DNA of 6,390 nucleotides from Nocardioidaceae bacterium (GTDB lineage Bacteria; Actinomycetota; Actinomycetes; Propionibacteriales; Nocardioidaceae), in NCBI GenBank assembly GCA_013696015.1, contig JACCZI010000178.1:1-6390 (forward strand). Reading direction: 5' to 3'. The translations under genes were made by a program, and so were the position numbers. Below the pieces are notes generated by a model. It was given only the letters and a program-made list of their open reading frames with translations. It was not told the origin of the DNA and made no database searches. Within the stretch, counting starts at the first letter, position 1. Each line of letters starts with the position of its first letter. Shown here piece after piece: positions 1-5,786 of the stretch.

Positions 1-972
1 GCCTGACTTGCGACTGCTCACTCGCCGGGCCAAGGCCTGCATCGCCGGCTCGCGCTCCTTGAGCTGGGCGAGCACGGCCGGAGCGATGAACACCGAGGAG
101 TACGCCCCCACGGCGACCCCGATGAACAGGGCGAGCGAGAGGTCCTTGAGCGGACCCGCGCCCAGCAGGACCACCCCGGCGAAGAGGATCGCCGCGATCG
201 GGAGCAGCGCGATGATCGAGGTGTTGATGGACCGCACCAAGGTTTGGTTGACGGCGAGGTTCACCGCGCCGCTGTAGGTGGTGCGGCTGCCGCCGGTGAG
301 CCCTTGTGTGTTCTCGCGCACCTTGTCGAACACCACCACGGTGTCGTACAGCGAGAAGCCCAGGATCGTGAGCAGACCGGTGACCGTCGCCGGCGTCACC
401 TCGAAGCCCGACCAGGCGTAGATGCCGATCGTGATCAACAGGTCGTGGGCCAGCGCCACGATCGCCGCCACCGACATCTTCCACTCTCGGAAGTACGCCC
501 AGATGAACAGCACGACGAGCACGAGGAACACGACGAGCCCGATCAGCGCCTTGTTCGCGACCTGTTTCCCCCACGACGGACCGATGAGGTTCTGGCTGAC
601 GTCACCGGCGCCGGCCTGCGTCAGCGCCTGCACGATGCGAGTCGCGTCGGCCTGCTCGAGCGGTTTGGTCTGGACCAGGATGGACTCCTGGCCCGAGGTC
701 GTCACGATGGGCTCGCCGGCCGCAGCGACACCCGCGTCGGTCACCGCATCGCGCAGCACCTCGACGTTGGCCTGCGTGGGTTCCATCGTGGCCGTGAACT
801 CCACGCCACCCTTGAACTCGACGCCGAGGTTGACCTCCCGCACCAGCAGCCCGGCCGCACAGGCCAGCACGATCAGCGCCGAGACCGCGTACCAGAGCCG
901 GCGTCGACCGACGAAGTCGAACGAGACGCGGCCTTCGTACAGGTGCTGGCCGAAGTTGCTGAGCCTGCCCAT
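1..972 (-). CDS. secF: Protein translocase subunit SecF (C-terminal end cut by window edge)
   Basis: SecF partners SecD in the cytoplasmic membrane; together they pull translocating proteins out of SecYEG using the proton gradient. The visible 324 residues have the family plan: TM1 at about 24-45, an extracytoplasmic domain at 46-138 with the VEFKGGVEF motif (51-59), and five further membrane segments (about 139-160, 165-188, 193-217, 246-271, 275-303). Landmarks are FSLYDTVVVFDKVRENT (206-222) and VNQTLVRSINTS (241-252), both diagnostic of SecF. The ATG at 972 shares one base with the secD stop (TGATG), and GGAGG lies 4 nt upstream (977-981), so translation is probably coupled. No stop is reached before the edge. 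E. coli SecF is about 323 aa, so only a variable cytoplasmic tail is likely missing; the last visible residues (LARRVSSRKSG) are already basic and tail-like. Identification is firm. Confidence 0.97.
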   Translation of the reverse strand, partial: MGRLSNFGQHLYEGRVSFDFVGRRRLWYAVSALIVLACAAGLLVREVNLGVEFKGGVEFTATMEPTQANVEVLRDAVTDAGVAAAGEPIVTTSGQESILVQTKPLEQADATRIVQALTQAGAGDVSQNLIGPSWGKQVANKALIGLVVFLVLVVLFIWAYFREWKMSVAAIVALAHDLLITIGIYAWSGFEVTPATVTGLLTILGFSLYDTVVVFDKVRENTQGLTGGSRTTYSGAVNLAVNQTLVRSINTSIIALLPIAAILFAGVVLLGAGPLKDLSLALFIGVAVGAYSSVFIAPAVLAQLKEREPAMQALARRVSSRKSG

Positions 973-2822
973 CAGGCCTCCCCCCGCGTCGTCGTGCGAG
1001 CCAGCGAGGGCTCCCGGGTACGCCGGCCCGTCTGAGTGACCGGGCGACCCGAGATGCCGAGGTGCTTGGCGTCAAAGCCGGACAGCTTGTGGCCGCGGCC
1101 GAAGAACTGCGTGCGGGCCAGCAACGACACCAGCGGCTTGGTGAAGAAGAACACCACGAAGACGTCGATGATTGTGATGAGCCCCAGCGCGAACGCGAAG
1201 CCGCGCACGACACCGATCGCGAAGATGTAGAGCACCAGCGCCGCCAGGAACGACACCGCGTCTGCCGCCAGGATCGTCAGGCGGGCCCGCCGCCACCCCG
1301 CCTCGACCGCGAGCCGCAGCGACTTGCCGTCACGCACCTCGTCGCGCAGTCGCTCGAAGAAGACGATGAACGAGTCGGCCGTGATGCCGATCGCGACGAT
1401 GAGTCCGGCGATACCGGGCAGCGTCAACGTGAAGCTGAGTCCGGCGCCGAGCAACAGGATCAGCGCGTACGTCATGGCCCCGGCAACGCCCAGGGAGGCG
1501 ACGATCACCAGACCGAGACCTCGGTAGTAGACCATGCAGTACGCCACCACGAGAGCAAGCCCGAACACCCCGGCGAGGATCCCCGCATTCAGCTGCGAGC
1601 CGGCCAGCGAGGGGCCCTGCACCTCGACACCGTTGACCTCGAACGCCAGCGGCAGCGCACCGTACTTCAGCGAGTTGGCGAGCGAGGTCGCGGACTGCTG
1701 CGTGAAGCCACCCTCGATCTGAGCGTTGCCGTCGGTGATGACGCCGGTGACCTGTGGCGCGCTGAGCACCTGGCCGTCGAGGACGATTGCGAACTGCGCG
1801 GCGGTGTTGACCAGCTCGCGGGTCACGGTGGCGAAGGTGTCACCCCCGTCTCCGTCAAGCGAGAGCGTCACGATCCACTGGATCGACTGCGTCGGGATCG
1901 TGGCCTGCGCGTCGTCCAGGTGGGTGCCTTCGATGACCGCCGGGCTGAGCACGTACTTGGTGCCGGAGCCGTCGACATCACAGGTCACCAGCGGCTGGCC
2001 GGGCACGTCCTCTACCTGGGCCGGTGCCCCCGAGGCGGGGCACTGGAGGTCGGCCATTTGCTGCCGGAGGGTGTCGAGTGCGGGCTGGTACGGGTCGGGC
2101 AGGGTGCCTTGCAGCGATCCGCCGATCGACTCGTCGAGGGTCAGCGCGCTCCAGTCGACCTCGGCCGGGTCGGCCGAGCCGCCGGGCTGGTCGGTGGGCT
2201 GATCGGTGGGCTGGTCACTGGGCTGGCCCGACGGCTTGTCGGTGGGCTGGTCCGAGGGCTTGTCCGAGGGCTTGTCACCGGGCTTGCCGCCCCCGCCCGG
2301 CTTGGCCGCGCGCATCCACCCGGACACAGCTCGGTTCTTGCTGCTGTCCTTGGTCGACGTCGCATCGCCCGACGGCGGGCCGGTCGGCGTGGTCTCCGGC
2401 GGCAGCGTGATGATCGGCGCCGGCGGCACCTGCGGCCCCGGACCCTGCCCCTGGACACTGTCCCAAACCAGGCGAAAACGCAGCTGCGCCGTGCGCCCCA
2501 CCTGCTCGACCAGGTCTTGACGCTGCTTTCCGGGGATCTCGACGACGATCTGGTCCCCGCCCTGGGTGCTGACCTCCGCCTCGGACACCCCGGTGCCGTT
2601 GACCCGCTGCTCGATGATGTCCTTCGCCTCGTCGAGCTTGTCCTGCGGCGCCGAGCCACCCTCCAGGTCCTTGGCCTGCAGGGTGATGCGGGTGCCGCCC
2701 TGCAGGTCGAGGCCGAGGCGTGGCTTCCACTGCCCGGCCGCGGCAGCGCCGCCGTACAGGGCAAGGATGACGAGCCCGAAGACGATCAGGATGCGTCCGG
2801 GCCGAGACGCTTTGGTCGCCAC
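972..2822 (-). CDS. secD: Protein translocase subunit SecD with a tetrapeptide-repeat insert
   Basis: SecD is the larger half of the SecDF motor. The 616 residues show TM1 (11-29), the GLDLQGGTRITL motif (37-48), a large extracytoplasmic P1 domain to about residue 405, and five more membrane segments (about 411-431, 434-456, 463-486, 512-535, 540-562). LKYGALPLAF (386-395) and GITADSFIVFFERLRDE (479-495) are family motifs. Asp483 aligns by motif with the conserved TM4 aspartate (Asp519 in E. coli) implicated in proton movement. Odd: residues about 122-220 are Pro/Gly/Ser/Thr/Asp-rich, with nine K/Q-P-S/T/G-D/G repeats at 180-215. P1 also holds two cysteines (261 and 281), which may pair. A basic tail follows TM6. 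The start is GTG at 2822, with AAGGAG 11 nt upstream and no in-frame alternative nearby. It lies 57 bp after yajC and overlaps secF by one base. Confidence 0.97.
   Translation of the reverse strand: MATKASRPGRILIVFGLVILALYGGAAAAGQWKPRLGLDLQGGTRITLQAKDLEGGSAPQDKLDEAKDIIEQRVNGTGVSEAEVSTQGGDQIVVEIPGKQRQDLVEQVGRTAQLRFRLVWDSVQGQGPGPQVPPAPIITLPPETTPTGPPSGDATSTKDSSKNRAVSGWMRAAKPGGGGKPGDKPSDKPSDQPTDKPSGQPSDQPTDQPTDQPGGSADPAEVDWSALTLDESIGGSLQGTLPDPYQPALDTLRQQMADLQCPASGAPAQVEDVPGQPLVTCDVDGSGTKYVLSPAVIEGTHLDDAQATIPTQSIQWIVTLSLDGDGGDTFATVTRELVNTAAQFAIVLDGQVLSAPQVTGVITDGNAQIEGGFTQQSATSLANSLKYGALPLAFEVNGVEVQGPSLAGSQLNAGILAGVFGLALVVAYCMVYYRGLGLVIVASLGVAGAMTYALILLLGAGLSFTLTLPGIAGLIVAIGITADSFIVFFERLRDEVRDGKSLRLAVEAGWRRARLTILAADAVSFLAALVLYIFAIGVVRGFAFALGLITIIDVFVVFFFTKPLVSLLARTQFFGRGHKLSGFDAKHLGISGRPVTQTGRRTREPSLARTTTRGEA
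2185..2292 (-). repeat. Nine tandem 12 bp units inside secD
   Basis: Nine consecutive 12 bp units, in perfect register without gaps, start at 2185, 2197, 2209, 2221, 2233, 2245, 2257, 2269 and 2281. On the plus strand the first is GGCTGGTCGGTG; all nine begin GGCT and most differ at only a few positions. Because 12 is divisible by 3 the reading frame is kept. On the coding strand the units give a tetrapeptide ladder at SecD residues 180-215: KPGD, KPSD, KPSD, QPTD, KPSG, QPSD, QPTD, QPTD, QPGG. The divergence between units suggests an old expansion kept for its composition (extended, hydrophilic, proline-spaced) rather than a recent slippage event. The ladder lies in the extracytoplasmic P1 domain and is probably a disordered linker. 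Confidence 0.9.
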
Positions 2823-2833
2823 GTGTCTGGGTG

Positions 2834-2839
2834 CTCCTT
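2834..2839 (-). promoter_or_regulatory. secD ribosome binding site
   Basis: AAGGAG on the minus strand lies 11 nt before the GTG at 2822. This supports GTG as the secD start; no in-frame ATG or GTG is seen further upstream in the short gap after yajC. Confidence 0.65.
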
Positions 2840-2840
2840 G

Positions 2841-2862
2841 TCGCTGTCCGGTCGCTGTCCGG
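2841..2862. repeat. Two perfect 11 bp tandem copies between yajC and secD
   Basis: TCGCTGTCCGG occurs twice back to back (2841-2851 and 2852-2862, plus strand). The sequence at 2863-2876 begins TCGTTGGCCG, like a decayed third copy. It fills much of the 57 bp gap between the yajC stop and the secD ribosome binding site. It may be a simple local duplication; no hairpin or promoter element is obvious in it. Confidence 0.7.
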
Positions 2863-2879
2863 TCGTTGGCCGCCGGTGC

Positions 2880-3209
2880 TCAGTCGACCGGCGGGACGGT
2901 CGTGTCGCCGGGGCTGGTTCGGTTCCTCATCCGAACGACGTCCTCGTCGGCCAGGATCCGACCCACGGCGCTGCGGTGCACGGTGATGACCACCTCTGGA
3001 GCGATGCGGAGCTCCACGACCTCGTCACCGACGAAGGTGACCTCACCCAACACGCCGCTGGTCAGCATCACCGTCGATCCCAGGCCCAGCTGCCGCTGCA
3101 GCGCGAGCGTCTGACGCTGGCGAGCCCGGGCCGGACGCAGCACCAGAAACCAGAAGGCCGCGACGATGACCAGCAACGGGATGAGCGATGCCCACTGGTC
3201 GCCGTTCAC
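2880..3209 (-). CDS. yajC: YajC family preprotein translocase accessory subunit
   Basis: YajC is the small membrane protein that associates with SecDF and the Sec holotranslocon; its precise role is not settled. The 109-residue protein matches the family: a short N-terminus, one membrane helix (about 8-25) ending in FLVLRPARARQRQ, and then a small cytoplasmic domain. That domain has the conserved pattern LGLGSTVMLTSGVLGEVTFV (41-60) and the VHRSAVGRIL stretch near 77-86. A polar tail of about 15 residues ends in VPPVD. The start is GTG at 3209, with AGGAG 7 nt upstream; starting further downstream would remove the membrane helix. It is separated from ruvB by 102 bp carrying a candidate promoter and precedes secD by 57 bp, so it is probably the first gene of a yajC-secD-secF unit. 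Confidence 0.95.
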   Translation of the reverse strand: MNGDQWASLIPLLVIVAAFWFLVLRPARARQRQTLALQRQLGLGSTVMLTSGVLGEVTFVGDEVVELRIAPEVVITVHRSAVGRILADEDVVRMRNRTSPGDTTVPPVD

Positions 3210-3216
3210 GTGTGCA

Positions 3217-3221
3217 CTCCT
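3217..3221 (-). promoter_or_regulatory. yajC ribosome binding site
   Basis: AGGAG on the minus strand lies 7 nt upstream of the GTG at 3209. The spacing is good and settles the yajC start. Confidence 0.75.
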
Positions 3222-3252
3222 GACGTACGAGGGATGAGACCGCAGAGGCGAA

Positions 3253-3291
3253 ACGCCCGGTCAGGCCGCCATTGTAGCCGGGCACGGGCGT
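3253..3291 (-). terminator. Inverted repeat after ruvB (weak terminator or operator)
   Basis: Downstream of the ruvB stop (3312), the arms ACGCCCG (3253-3259) and CGGGCGT (3285-3291) are perfect complements over 7 bp. An alternative inner pairing is GCCCGG (3255-3260) with CCGGGC (3278-3283). In the minus-strand transcript the hairpin is followed only by a short UUU, so as an intrinsic terminator it is weak. The arms also bracket the TACAAT hexamer, so the repeat could instead be a protein-binding site acting on the yajC promoter. The structure is visible; the function is inference. Confidence 0.35.
3271..3276 (-). promoter_or_regulatory. Candidate -10 element of a yajC-secD-secF promoter
   Basis: TACAAT on the minus strand matches the TANNNT pattern of actinobacterial housekeeping promoters and differs from TATAAT by one base. 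Start of transcription would fall near 3264, giving a leader of about 55 nt before the yajC GTG. The region 16-18 bp upstream has no good TTGACA match, which is common in actinomycetes. It stands out in otherwise very GC-rich sequence and sits in the only sizeable gap between ruvB and secF. Confidence 0.5.
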
Positions 3292-3311
3292 CGACCCGAG
3301 TAGGAAGGCGC

Positions 3312-4355
3312 TCACTCCCAGGGCAGCGTCGGTGCGGCCTCGGCCGGCGGCGCTAGCCCAAGGTGGTGCCACGCGGCTGCGGTGGCGACCCGGCCCCGCG
3401 GCGTTCGGGCGAGGAAGCCGCTGCGCACCAGGAACGGCTCGGCGACCTCCTCGACGGTCTCGCGCTCCTCTCCCACGGCTACCGCGATGGTCGTGATCCC
3501 CACCGGAGCACCGCCGAACCGTCGGCACAGCACATCGAGCACCGCCCGGTCCAGCCGATCCAGCCCGAGCTCGTCGACCTCGTACAGCTCCAGCGCCTGC
3601 CGCGCGACGGGCTCGTCGACGACCCCGTCGGCACGAACCTCGGCGAAGTCGCGCACCCGGCGCAGTAGCCGGTTCGCGATGCGCGGCGTGCCACGGGAGC
3701 GGGACGCGATCTCATGCGTCCCGGCGTCCGTCACCGTCACCCCCAACAGCGCCGCCGAACGCCGCACGATCCGCTGCAGCTCCTCGGTCCGGTAGTACTC
3801 GAGCGCTGCGGTGAAGCCGAAGCGGTCGCGCAGCGGCCCGGGCAGCAGCCCGGTACGCGTGGTGGCACCGACCAGCGTGAACCGTGGGATCTCGAGCGGG
3901 ATCGCCGTCGCACCGGGTCCCTTGCCGACGATGACGTCGACCCGGAAGTCCTCCATCGCCATGTAGAGGATCTCCTCGGCCGCCCGCGCCATCCGGTGGA
4001 TCTCGTCGACGAAGAGGACGTCGCCCTCACTGACGCCGGAGAGGATCGCCGCCAGATCACCCGCATGCTGCAGCGCAGGACCGCTGGTAAGGCGCAGCGG
4101 TACCGACATCTCGGCCGCGATGATCATCGCCAGTGTTGTCTTGCCGAGTCCCGGCGGCCCGGAGAGAAGCACGTGGTCCGGGGCTCGGTTGCGCCGGTGT
4201 GCGGCCTCGAGCACCAGCGACAGCTGCTCGCGGACGCGCTCCTGGCCGACCAGCTCGGCCAGCTGGCGAGGTCGCAGCACCGCTTCGACGGCGCGCTCAT
4301 CGGCGTCGGACTCCGCGGTGACCATCGAGAGCGGCGGGTCGTGTGACTCGGTCAT
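3312..4355 (-). CDS. ruvB: Holliday junction branch migration ATPase RuvB
   Basis: RuvB forms hexameric AAA+ rings that bind DNA arms on either side of RuvA and drive branch migration by ATP hydrolysis. Counting from the ATG at 4355 (347 aa), I see Walker A GPPGLGKT (66-73), Walker B LFVDEIHR (114-121), sensor 1 within LVGATTR (161-167), the arginine-finger segment GPLRDRFG (173-180), sensor 2 GTPRIANRLLRR (222-233), and a C-terminal winged-helix domain ending in TPRGRVATAAAWHHLG. All catalytic motifs are intact and the length is normal. The start is uncertain: ATG codons at 4370 and 4367 overlap the ruvA stop (4 nt and 1 nt), while 4355 follows it by 11 nt. I prefer 4355 because the N-terminus MTESHDP resembles mycobacterial RuvB; none of the three has a convincing ribosome binding site. 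It closes the ruvCAB unit. Confidence 0.97.
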   Translation of the reverse strand: MTESHDPPLSMVTAESDADERAVEAVLRPRQLAELVGQERVREQLSLVLEAAHRRNRAPDHVLLSGPPGLGKTTLAMIIAAEMSVPLRLTSGPALQHAGDLAAILSGVSEGDVLFVDEIHRMARAAEEILYMAMEDFRVDVIVGKGPGATAIPLEIPRFTLVGATTRTGLLPGPLRDRFGFTAALEYYRTEELQRIVRRSAALLGVTVTDAGTHEIASRSRGTPRIANRLLRRVRDFAEVRADGVVDEPVARQALELYEVDELGLDRLDRAVLDVLCRRFGGAPVGITTIAVAVGEERETVEEVAEPFLVRSGFLARTPRGRVATAAAWHHLGLAPPAEAAPTLPWE

Positions 4356-4366
4356 GACCCCGCCCA

Positions 4367-4975
4367 TCATGCCTTCGACAGCGCCTGCAACGCAGCGCGG
4401 AGCAACATCGCCACGTCGGCGACGTCGTCCTGGTCCGCCAGGTGCGCCACGGTGTCGACCGCGTCGTCCGCCTCACGGGGCGACCAGCCGAGACCGACGA
4501 GCGCCGCTCGGACCTGCTCCTGCCACGCGGCCGGTGGGGCGTTGGACGAGGTACGCGGCGACCCGCCGTCGCCGGGCGCACCGAGCCGGTCCTTGAGCTC
4601 GAGCACGATCCGCTGTGCCCCCTTGCGGCCGATCCCAGGCACTGCCGTGAGCTTGACGAGGTCCTCGGTGGCCACGGCGCGGCGTAGTGCCTCGGGTGTG
4701 TGCACGGCCAGCATCGCCTGCGCGAGCCGAGGCCCCACCCCGCTGGCCGTCTGCAGCAGCTCGAAGACGCTGCGCTCGTCGTCGTCGGCAAAGCCGAACA
4801 GCGTCAGTGAGTCCTCGCGTACGACCAGCGACGAGGGCAGCGTTGCCGGTTCACCGACGTGCAGCGCGGCGAGGGTCGCCGGTGCGCAGCGCAGCTCGAC
4901 ACCGACACCGCCGACGTCGATGACCGCGGAGCTCAGAGTCACCGCTGTCACGGTGCCGCTCACGAACGCGATCAC
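4367..4975 (-). CDS. ruvA: Holliday junction DNA helicase subunit RuvA
   Basis: RuvA tetramers grip the four-way junction and load RuvB. The 202-residue protein matches the usual length (203 in E. coli). It has the N-terminal OB-fold (IAFVSGTV, then IDVGGVGVEL at 19-28), the acidic pin Glu54-Asp55 in REDSLTLFGF, a first helix-hairpin-helix at about 71-90 (SGVGPRLAQAML), and a second at about 108-130 (VPGIGRKGAQRIVLELKDRL). A flexible linker (132-149) precedes the C-terminal domain III (150-202) that contacts RuvB. The start is GTG at 4975, which overlaps the ruvC stop by 4 nt (GTGA), with an AGGGGA-like site just upstream. An open frame extends far upstream of it, but that part only shadows ruvC in another frame. 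The tight overlap means translation coupled to ruvC and a shared transcript. Confidence 0.97.
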   Translation of the reverse strand: MIAFVSGTVTAVTLSSAVIDVGGVGVELRCAPATLAALHVGEPATLPSSLVVREDSLTLFGFADDDERSVFELLQTASGVGPRLAQAMLAVHTPEALRRAVATEDLVKLTAVPGIGRKGAQRIVLELKDRLGAPGDGGSPRTSSNAPPAAWQEQVRAALVGLGWSPREADDAVDTVAHLADQDDVADVAMLLRAALQALSKA

Positions 4976-5493
4976 GAGGATCCCCTGGTGCCCGCGATCG
5001 CACCCTCCAACCGGGCGATCGCCGGCCCGCGCCACAGATGGCAGATGGCCAGGGCCAGCGCGTCGGTGGTGTCGGCCGGTCGCGGTGGGGTGGACAGTCG
5101 CAGCAGCCGGGTCACCATGGCAGCGACCTGCGCCTTGTCCGCGCGCCCGCTGCCCGTGATGGCGGCCTTGACCTCGCTCGGCGTGTGCAGCGCCACCGGG
5201 ATGCCGGCCCGAGCGGCCACCACCAGCGCAACGCCGCTCGCCTGGGCCGTGCCCATCACCGTGCGCACGTTGTGCTGGCTGAACACCCGCTCCACGGCCA
5301 CGGCGTCCGGACGGTACGCGTCGAGCCACTCGACCAGTGTCCGCTCGAGCTGGACCAGCCGTTGGGCCACGGGCAGCGCGGCTGCGGTGCGCACGACGGT
5401 GACACCGACCAGGGCCAGCGGACGTCCGACCGCGCCCTCCACCACCCCGAGGCCACACCGGGTGAGCCCGGGGTCAACTCCCAGCACTCGCAT
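4972..5493 (-). CDS. ruvC: Crossover junction endodeoxyribonuclease RuvC
   Basis: RuvC is the dimeric, Mg-dependent nuclease that resolves Holliday junctions by paired nicks. The 173-residue product is exactly the E. coli length. The RNase H-like catalytic acids are all present: Asp7 in GVDPG, Glu68 in AVERVF, and Asp141 and Asp144 in PADTTDALALAICH. The DNA-contacting segments FSQHNVRTVMGTAQASGV (71-88) and SEVKAAITGSGRADKAQV (106-123) are also typical. The ATG at 5493 is chosen because MRVLGVDPG is the family N-terminus and GGGAGG lies 4 nt upstream. The frame is open to 5652, but a longer start would translate through the SOS box and promoter and adds no family sequence. The stop overlaps the ruvA start by 4 nt. 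The SOS box 21 nt upstream implies LexA control of ruvCAB. Confidence 0.98.
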   Translation of the reverse strand: MRVLGVDPGLTRCGLGVVEGAVGRPLALVGVTVVRTAAALPVAQRLVQLERTLVEWLDAYRPDAVAVERVFSQHNVRTVMGTAQASGVALVVAARAGIPVALHTPSEVKAAITGSGRADKAQVAAMVTRLLRLSTPPRPADTTDALALAICHLWRGPAIARLEGAIAGTRGSS

Positions 5494-5497
5494 CGGG

Positions 5498-5503
5498 CCT
5501 CCC
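5498..5503 (-). promoter_or_regulatory. ruvC ribosome binding site
   Basis: GGGAGG on the minus strand lies 4 nt before the ATG at 5493. It decides the ruvC start against the longer open frame that begins at 5652. Confidence 0.8.
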
Positions 5504-5513
5504 GTACCGTCCG

Positions 5514-5529
5514 GCGAACACGTGTTCGA
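5514..5529. promoter_or_regulatory. LexA/SOS box upstream of ruvC
   Basis: CGAACACGTGTTCG at 5515-5528 is a perfect 14 bp palindrome. It fits the Gram-positive and actinobacterial LexA consensus CGAAC-N4-GTTCG exactly, and the extended form TCGAAC-N4-GTTCGA with one mismatch at the left end (G at 5514). Its near edge is 21 nt upstream of the ruvC ATG. It lies directly downstream of a TAGTCT hexamer, so bound LexA would cover the transcription start. Mycobacterial ruvC is a known LexA target, which agrees with this reading. Binding itself is inferred. Confidence 0.88.
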
Positions 5530-5530
5530 C

Positions 5531-5536
5531 AGACTA
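5531..5536 (-). promoter_or_regulatory. Candidate -10 element of the ruvCAB promoter
   Basis: TAGTCT on the minus strand fits the TANNNT pattern. It ends 2 bp before the extended SOS box, placing the expected transcription start at about 5524, in the middle of the LexA palindrome. No clear TTGACA-like -35 is seen 16-18 bp upstream. The position relative to the SOS box is the main support. Confidence 0.5.
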
Positions 5537-5745
5537 GCGGCGCGTCCCGACAGGCTGGAGTACCGCCGCGCCGCCCACCGAGCCCGCCGTTCCCTCGCCC
5601 GTGTCCCGTTCCCATGTTCACGTGGGATAGGGGCACTTCGAATAGGTTGCACCCCATTGGAAGTGCGCCTGGGCCATTGGAAGCTCGGCGGCGCTACCTG
5701 CGCCAGGGCTCAGTCCCACCAACGAGAGCCCCGACCCGACGCTGA
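5537..5745. other. Noncoding remainder of the yebC-ruvC gap
   Basis: This stretch is somewhat less GC-rich than the genes, and I see no convincing gene on either strand. It holds a pair of 10 bp direct repeats (5654-5663 and 5674-5683) and a small plus-strand stem CCCATG-TTCA-CGTGGG (5611-5626) that includes a G-T pair and is weaker when read on the minus strand. I find no tRNA, no small-RNA signature that I can name, and no second SOS box. Confidence 0.5.
5654..5683. repeat. Direct repeat pair CCATTGGAAG
   Basis: CCATTGGAAG occurs at 5654-5663 and again at 5674-5683. The copies are identical over 10 bp with start points 20 bp apart, about two helical turns. They read CTTCCAATGG in the direction of transcription of ruvC and lie about 120 bp upstream of its -10 element. 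The spacing would suit a regulator binding on one face of the helix, but no family is recognised. Confidence 0.55.
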
Positions 5746-5786
5746 ACACGTCAGTGTTGACGAGAATTGGGCAACGTCTGACGTGT
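5746..5786 (-). terminator. Hairpin at the yebC stop codon, possible terminator
   Basis: ACACGTCAG (5746-5754) and CTGACGTGT (5778-5786) are perfect 9 bp complements. An inner GTTG (5756-5759) can pair with CAAC (5772-5775) across a small asymmetric bulge, leaving a 12 nt loop. One arm reaches the first base of the yebC stop triplet. No U-run follows on the minus strand, so this would be a U-less actinobacterial-type terminator or an mRNA 3' end stabiliser. It may separate yebC from ruvC. Confidence 0.5.

Noticed and set aside
2185..2292. Short repeat array read as a CRISPR
   Set aside because: The units are 12 bp and contiguous, with no spacers, and they are in frame within secD. They are protein-coding tandem repeats.
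2389..2450. Proline pairs in SecD (VPPAP, LPPE, GPPSG) as targets of a YebC translation role
   Set aside because: The link rests only on what some family members do elsewhere. These are isolated proline pairs, not long runs, and nothing in the sequence ties YebC to secD.
1062..3356. A 764-codon open frame on the plus strand
   Set aside because: It is antisense to secD and yajC, is rich in Arg, Asp, His and Gln in the way expected of an antisense frame in GC-rich DNA, has no recognisable domain, and conflicts with confident minus-strand genes.
4976..5458. Upstream extension of the ruvA frame (363 codons in all)
   Set aside because: The extra part is a shadow of ruvC in another frame. RuvA homology begins exactly at the GTG at 4975, which gives the normal family length.
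5494..5652. Upstream extension of the ruvC frame
   Set aside because: It would place the coding region across the SOS box and the -10 element, and RuvC proteins begin at MRVLGVDPG. A strong ribosome binding site precedes the ATG at 5493.
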